Source: Liolophura sinensis (Eukaryota; Mollusca; Polyplacophora; Chitonida; Chitonidae). Taken from it: a stretch of 64,000 nt of DNA. Shown here one piece after another: positions 57,843 through 64,000 of the stretch (the stretch's first letter is position 1; each line of letters begins with the position of its first letter). The position numbers and the translations under genes are program-made. The stretch spans positions 11,707,504 to 11,771,503 of the forward strand of contig NC_088298.1 of assembly GCF_032854445.1 (NCBI RefSeq). Direction: 5' to 3'. The notes beneath the pieces were generated by a model, which was given only the letters and a program-made list of their open reading frames with translations, searched no databases and was not told the DNA's origin.

Positions 57843-58371
57843 AAAGAGCTATGGAAGACGGATGCAGCCACTCGCATTCTGGAGCCGCGTCGTTTAATAC
57901 ACGCGGATCGAGAACTCGAGAGTCGAGTTTCACACAAACCGTGCGCAAAAACTCGTGAGGTTTTGCCTAATGTCAATCCACGGGTTTCGTAACGGGACGC
58001 GCAACTCGAGAACGCGAGAATACGAGGTTAAAAAAACCAAGTAATATTATTACTAATCTTGCGCAGATTATAAAATTGAGCTTGAATAGCTAAAAAAACA
58101 CAGCGTAGTTTTCGCTAATTTGACATTCTCGAGTTTTTGACTTGTATGTAACAAACTTCTCGAGATTAGCAGTAATATCGCACAGTTTCACTAATCTCGC
58201 ATTCTCGAGTTTTCAACTGGCCGTCGTCTCATGAAACCCGCGGGTCGAGATAAGGTATACACCGCGCGATTTTTGACGGCCGATTTTTTTTAACCTCGAC
58301 TTTTGAGTTCTCCAGATTAAGGACACAGCTACAGAACGCGAGTGGCCGCTTCCGTTTTCCATAAGAGCTCC
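57843..58371. mobile_element. MITE of about 530 bp with CTCGAG-rich interior
   Basis: The left end (GAGCTATGGAAGACGGATGC, then AGCCACTCGCATTCTGGAGC) is the inverse of the right end (AGAACGCGAGTGGCCGCTTC, then CGTTTTCCATAAGAGCTC) over about 45 bp. The interior repeats ACTCGAGAA(C/T)GCGAGA in both orientations at least five times, a pattern of subterminal transposase-binding repeats. It is non-coding and the superfamily is unknown. Confidence 0.75.
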
Positions 58372-60039
58372 TGAAAACTGAAGACTAAAAGCATGATTGA
58401 CCTGTCGAACATCAGATGTAGATAGGCGTGTCTTTTTTGGTTGGTGTAGCGTGACATGCTGATAGAGAGTGAAATGGAAGCTGACTCGTGGGCCGACTGA
58501 TCATTCCCATAAATGGTTCTACTAAACTGGGGAAACACAATGTAAAATTTCATCACATACTTGTCGTTTCAGAAGGTACATGCTGTGTTGTAAACATACA
58601 CAAGTTAAACTATGTACATGTGTAAGTTAAATCGCCAAACACAGCTAAAGGGTTCCTGATCCTGAAATTTTTTTCAGTGTTCAGGATGTACGGATTATGT
58701 ACTACACTCACTATAAAACACTAATAAAAATAATAAATCATATATGCATATTGTCCACAGAAGATTTTGGAATTTGAACCTTTCAATAATCGGTTTAAAA
58801 TAACAGCAATGTCATTGTCACAAACTGTGAGAAATTTACACGGGGATCCATGTACTTTCATAACAGATTTTCATATGATTAGAATGCCCTTCAATTTCTG
58901 TCTCTACCGTTTTTGGGGCTGCTCTTAGACGAATTTGATTTCCCAAGGGCAGATAATTCAGTAGATTTCTTGTGTTGGCTTTTTGTGGCATTTTTCTCCA
59001 ATCTGTTTTTCTCACAGTATTCTCTTTTTTAAGAATCGATTTATTCTTCTTTGTGCTTTGCTTTATGTTGTAAGAGAATGAAAAGGAAACGCATTTGTTG
59101 GGTAGCCTTTCATACAGATGACTAAGATTTGCATTACCACATAAATATGTTGGTGAATTTAAGGTAGTATAGGGGAATATAATTCACGTAAAACAAATCA
59201 GTTCAAACGTACTGTTGTTCTTTTCAGTAAAATGGCACTGCTTTTGTATAGCTATACTCATAAAGCAAAGACCTATTTCACAAGCACTGCCCCATGACAG
59301 CAAAACAGCAAAAAATGGTTTGTTGCAATATGGCTCGTGACCGGCGTGTTTAAGTGGTAAATATTCTCCACTGGATCAAAATAAGAAGTTTTGCTGACTG
59401 CAGGAGACACTGATTAGCAAGAAAAAGTTTAATCACCTTTAACATGACAAGTAAGATGATTTTAGACGATGACTCCGCATTCCAGCTTTCGCTCATTTTC
59501 TCACTGTCCTTGTCTCCTTCTTCCACTTTCTCAGCTGCATAACGTTTCGCTGTGTTTCTCAGTATGGGATCCACAAATTACTCGATTTAGACCCTCACAA
59601 CCAAACTCAGCTGGAAAAAAGTATCCACACCATGTACAGCAATACACACTTCCACTTCAGCCTAAATCAGAAAAAAATTCTATATTGTCAAGAACATTTC
59701 ATGAATGGAAAGATTTGTTCTCCAGCACTAAAAAGCTTTTAAATTCCGACATACATGTAGCTAATGTCAAAATGAAACTTGATCTGCAATCATGATTTAC
59801 GTCACATCTGATGACAAACCTGAAACGTGTTTCTGCGCCAATGCCTGCGCCTAATTAAATACATTGCTGTTTATTGTCACATCACTTTAATACTGAAACC
59901 ACTGCACTCAAGTGTGATTAAGGACCTATACTGAAATGAAAATCAAACATCATTTAACGTCGCAGAAGTGCAGCCACAAGTTAAAATGTTTGGATTAATC
60001 ACTGTCTACCAGGGAAGTGGAAAGCATGTACTGGTAAGA
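58372..60039. other. Spacer with unassigned frames
   Basis: At 59440-59574 (minus) a Lys/Glu-rich frame reads LRNTAKRYAAEKVEEGDKDS, then EKMSESWNAESSSK, exon-like in composition. At 59469-59795 (plus) a 108-codon frame ends FHEWKDLFSSTKKLL. I can place neither in a family. They overlap, so at most one is real. Confidence 0.3.
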
Positions 60040-60211
60040 TTTACTTATCTATTTGATTGGTGTTTTACGCCGTACTCAAGAATATTTCACTTATGCGACG
60101 GCGGTCAGCATTATGGTGGGTGGAAACCCACGACCATCCGCAGGTTGCTTGCAGAGTACGGCCGGACAGGAAGCCAGAATGAGCTGGACTTGAGCTCACA
60201 GCGACCGCATT
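60040..60211 (-). mobile_element. SINE with internal deletion
   Basis: Minus-strand copy from ATCTATTTGATTGGTGTTTT to TGAGCTCACAGCGACCGCA, lacking the GGGCAGAGCCCGGGG part. It is flanked by CTGGTAAGA (60031-60039 and 60212-60220). Confidence 0.93.
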
Positions 60212-60289
60212 CTGGTAAGAATGAAGAACGATGGAAACATGTGACTAAATGGGAAGAACGATTCGTGCATAAACTTTTTCAATATTAAG

Positions 60290-61610
60290 TTCTAGTTATA
60301 TTTAAAAATTATGTAAATGCACATATCTTCAAATTTCCTCTACCTATATTATACAGAGGACGATTGCTATAGACATCTACATGTACCAGTACCATTATAA
60401 AGCATTTTTTATGGATGGACATTGAACATAAATCTGTTAATTAACATGGTGGCCAGAGGTGATGACTCAAAGCAGAAATAATGTACCCTTCAAGAGAACC
60501 GTCCATTTGTGGTGGTGTTGTAAAGGGGAGGCAGCAAATAGAGTATTAATTAAGCATGGAGTCATTCGTGTTTAGTCATATTAGACAGTGCATGTGAATG
60601 TGGAGACCCATATTTCGTACCATCCTCCTTGCCGTTCCAGTAATGTGTGAAGCAGCAGGCACAGCTACCGGACGAGGAACGGGCCCTGGTACGATCACAA
60701 ACCACTGTCCTGCAACAACCGAACACTCTCATAGAATCAGAATATTTATTTTCATTGATATGTGTATTTAATCTCTGATAATAAAGTTTTACTTACACAA
60801 TGGCGGTCAGTGTTTTATGGGTGGAGGAGGCCGTAGTGCCCAGGGTAAGCCATTAACTTGATTTGCAAAGGATAACATACACACTTGCACAACTTACTAG
60901 TACTTGTCTTTAACAAGGTCTTCATTGCAACAAAAGGATTGTCCCACAAATGCCGTTGAATGTTAATTACCATTATTTCCCAAGGATCAATAAGAGCAGG
61001 AAAATCAATAAATTCTCTTTCCAAGGCTGTGGTTCTGACTGCTAAGCCATGTCCAACATAGTTTAAGACAACATAGTTTAAGACAACTTAATACAATGCT
61101 CACTAAGTAATAGAGATCGTTCAAACCTGCCAACACCATGCAAATTGTGTTCACGACACGACGAGTAGCCTTCAGCTATACAAACAGAGATGCATACGTA
61201 TCTGGTTGAAGACCACAACCACAGCCCTTTTCAGTGCTTCAAACGACCTTTCTAAAGGACAGCCATATCTGAGCAGTTTCTGGTATTTTATATTTTGTTG
61301 CCTGTTATCAAAGTGATGGTAGAACAAATTCTGTTATTGCAACAGATTGTTCTATTAAATATTACGCAGATGCTCTATTAATTATAGAGATTTTATTAGA
61401 CTAACAGGGTGTTATGTTGAATATGCCAGAATATTGCGTGATAATAACAATACATTCTAGCATCACTCATAAAACAGATTCATTTTTGAGCGTATATGAT
61501 TATTGTAAACCCTCAATGGCCACTTTCAGAATTTAGTCTCAGACTTTACAGTTGTACACCCGAATAGGTGGTCTCAGGGTAACACACAGATAAATTAGAG
61601 ATCGAGGAAA
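60290..61610. mobile_element. Dispersed element, copy 2 (about 1.3 kb)
   Basis: Runs from GTTCTAGTTATATTTAAAAA to AGATAAATTAGAGATCGAGG. Its left half matches 62990-63600 and its right half matches both 63600-64000 and 25038-26090. It includes TACTTACACAATGGCGGTCAG followed by GTTTTATGGGTGGAGGAGG, which distantly resembles the SINE core. The minus-strand frame with LEREFIDF-type and QRHLWDNPFV sequence (60815-61024) is open here. No transposase or reverse transcriptase is seen. Confidence 0.75.
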
Positions 61611-62504
61611 TAACCAGTGGCAAATTAAGACAAATCTACAATCAAGGTCTTCACTTGTATAAAATATTTTTACTAACATTTCTCACATTACTCGCAGCTC
61701 AATTTTAATTGCCGTATGTTTTATTCCAATGTATCAGAAAAGAATTAGAAAAGTTACAAGTGATGAAGAAATCATTACACATATACGACACAAATTTTAT
61801 TGTGTTTTACAGAGTTTCACTTTCATTTCATGATTTCTCGAAACAGTTGTACAATGACATACAATTATGCTGTCTTGTATTTGATGGCGTAGAATGATAA
61901 CTACAACAACAACCGACGTGAATCCGGGGCTCAAGACTGATAGTAATTTACATGTAGCTGTGTTTATATTGGTCCGATTATCTTCCTTTGACTGATGTTA
62001 GACGTTATTTACTGGATTCAACAGACGCAAATTGCACTATATGAGCGAGTTTCCCCGTTGTGAATTGATAGAGGCAGAAATCTTAGCGTTAGTGTAGAAA
62101 TATGTTTTTGTTCACAAAAAATTGCATGCCACCTGTGTTTGTCTAGAACAAGTCTGAGTTCAGGTCAGACAGATAATGCAAGGGCCGGCCGCTGTAATTT
62201 TAGCCCTGAAGTACATAAAGGCCTTTTCTCTACAAACCACCCTTTTGACTCTTTTCGGTTGCCTGGATACCAATCCCTATGGGCCTACCTACTATATGGC
62301 TTCACGTCTTATCTATTGCTTAGCAGTCACGAATCACAGTGTCAATTCCAGTACCTGTGATAATAACCAGGTTGTATGTGCTCCTATATCTTCACTATAT
62401 ATAAGTATGTACTAATAACAAACAAGTTAAATGCCTTATCTTGCTTCCATGTTGTTTTACTCTGTGTTTGACTATCTTCATACTTTACACTTAAACCCTT
62501 CATA
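61611..62504. other. Spacer, no gene recognised
   Basis: AT-rich DNA. The two overlapping plus-strand frames at 62139-62415 have no recognisable motif. Confidence 0.4.
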
Positions 62505-62760
62505 GCCTAGTAGTTTATAACATACTATCGCAGCGCAATGACTCTAAAGCCTCTCAACAATGCAATCACTGCGCGTTCAACTGCAGTACATGCTAATTTC
62601 CTCTCCAGCTTACATAATAAAGTCTTTCAGCAACCTGCACATGGCCATGGGTTTCCATGTGACAATATCTACATGTCGCGTAGTTTTCTTTCACTGTAGT
62701 TCTGACCTTCATCGTATAAATAAAATAATCTTGCGTACAACATAAAACACCAATCAAATC
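62505..62760 (+). mobile_element. Old full-length SINE
   Basis: Strongly diverged. AGCGCAATGACTCTAAAGCC, TTTCAGCAACCTGCACATGG, CATAAAACACCAATCAAATC and the overall spacing identify a main-family copy. No duplication is resolved. Confidence 0.75.
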
Positions 62761-62984
62761 CCCTTACAAGTAAATATAATTTGTATATTCAGTAGACCTA
62801 TAGTCTAAAAATTATTTTCACGTTTTGTTAAATGTCACTTCAGCAGACGCTCGTTGTATTAATTCTTGGTTTCGCAAATCCACATTCCTCAAATATAATG
62901 CTGATTTTTCCCGAATCCAATAAAATAAAGTACTAAAGGATCGTAGAATGACAACCAACGACGTGGACCCCGGCCAAAACTACG

Positions 62985-64000
62985 TTGCAGTTCTAGTTAT
63001 ATTTGAAATACATGTACGTGCACATATGTTCAAATTGTCTCCACCTATATTATACAGAGGACGACTGCTATAGAAACCTACATGTACCACCACCATTATA
63101 AAGCATCTCTTTTATGGATGGACATTGAACATAGATCTGTTCACGGACATGGTGGCCAAAGGTGATGACTTAAAGCAGAAATAATGCACCCTTCAAGAGA
63201 ACGGTCTACTTGTGGTGGTGTTGTAAAGGGAAGGCAGCAAATAGAGTATTAATTAAGCATGGGGTCATTCGTGTGTAGTCATATCAGACAATGTATGTGT
63301 ATGTGGAGACTCACATATCAGGTGTGTTATCATTCTCCTTGCGGTCCCAGTAATGTGTGAAGCAGCAGGCACAGCTACCGGACGAGGAACTGGCCCTGGT
63401 ACGATCACAAACCACTGTCAGAATCAGAATATTTATTTTCATTGATTTGTGTATTTAATCTCTGATAATAAAGTTTTACTTACACAATGGCGGTCAGTGT
63501 TTTATGGGTGGAGGAGGCCGTAGTGCCCAGGGTAAGCCATTAACTTGATTTGCAAAGGATAACATACACACTTGCACAACTTACTAGTACTTGTCTTTAA
63601 CAAGGTCTTCATTGGAACAAAAGGATTGTCTCACAGATGTCGCTGACTGCTAATTGCCATTATTTTCCAAGGACCAATAAGAGCAGGAAAATCAATAACT
63701 TCTCTTTCCAAGGCTGTGGTTCTGACCGCTAAGCCATGCCCAACACAGTTTAAGACAACTTAATACAATGTTCACTAAGTAATAGAGAGCGTTCAAACCT
63801 GCCTACACCATGTAAATTGTGTTCACGACACGACGAGTAGGCTACTGCTGCATATACAAAGATGTATACGTATCTGGTTGAACACCACAACACCACAGCC
63901 CTTTTCAGGGCTTCAAACGACCTTTCTAAGGGCCAGCCATATATGAGCATTTTGTGGTATTTTATATTTTGTTGCCTGTTATCAAAGTGATGGTAGAACA
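62985..64000. mobile_element. Dispersed element, copy 3 (runs off the window)
   Basis: Direct repeat of 60290-61320 lying about 2.7 kb downstream. It lacks the CTGCAACAACCGAACACTC stretch present in copy 2. The minus-strand frame has a TGA in place of the Trp codon of QRHLWDN, so that frame is broken in this copy. Confidence 0.8.

Noticed and set aside
59469-59795. 108-codon plus-strand frame
   Set aside because: It overlaps an equally plausible minus-strand frame, has no recognisable domain and no start context. Kept only as an unassigned note.
62139-62415. Two overlapping plus-strand frames
   Set aside because: Neither has conserved motifs or splice signals.

Overview
The window looks like animal nuclear DNA, most likely from a lophotrochozoan and probably a mollusc. 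Two genes are broken into short exons with GT..AG introns. The DNA is AT-rich and full of SINEs whose 3' ends read CACCAATCAAATAAATAAAT. One further SINE ends in ACTCACTCACTC. I associate both tail types with molluscan genomes, but this is recall, not a search. Most open frames of 60-100 codons are chance or transposon remnants.

Left part (1-13.3 kb): a 53-bp satellite at 371-2638 is followed by the 5' half of the DNA primase small subunit gene (PRIM1) on the minus strand. Five exons lie between 13100 and 5948, and the remaining exons must lie left of the window. The splice sites are good and the catalytic, zinc-binding and SGRRG..H residues fall at the positions I recall for human PRIM1. One extra G in exon 5 breaks the frame. 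An E2F-type site lies just upstream of the start codon. SINEs sit in the introns, one of them almost touching the exon 4 acceptor.

Middle-left (13.3-26.4 kb): no host gene is recognised. There is a LINE reverse-transcriptase scrap, a degenerate repeat family of about 490 bp, SINEs of two families, a Penelope-like reverse-transcriptase relic and a dispersed element of about 1.3 kb that recurs twice at the right end of the window.

Sulfotransferase locus (26.4-37.5 kb): a compact plus-strand gene of three exons encodes a 266-residue type II membrane protein related to the WSCD sulfotransferases. Two tandem duplications reshaped it. A 454-bp duplication repeats the part of exon 1 coding for the PAPS-binding loop. 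A duplication of about 3.8-4.6 kb repeats the last exon, so two intact alternative terminal exons exist. The larger duplication also carries a piece of the neighbouring Polinton terminal repeat, which dates it after that insertion.

Polinton/Maverick relic (36911-46868): inverted terminal repeats of more than 500 bp begin AGTAGTATA and enclose decayed integrase, packaging ATPase, capsid-type, small membrane-active and protease-like frames. On the opposite strand is one zinc-finger exon with a splice donor. The rest of a polymerase gene is missing, replaced by local repeats and a SINE. The terminal repeats are packed with E2F-like and CRE-like sites.

Right part (46.9-64 kb): a MITE, a decayed LINE of about 4.2 kb with a SINE nested in its reverse transcriptase, a 28-bp minisatellite split by another SINE, the 490-bp repeat family in tandem, a second MITE rich in CTCGAG, and two copies of the 1.3-kb dispersed element. 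No host gene is recognised there. The most informative points are the PRIM1 frameshift, the duplicated sulfotransferase terminal exon, the layered history of the Polinton and segmental duplication, and the promoter-like content of the Polinton terminal repeats.
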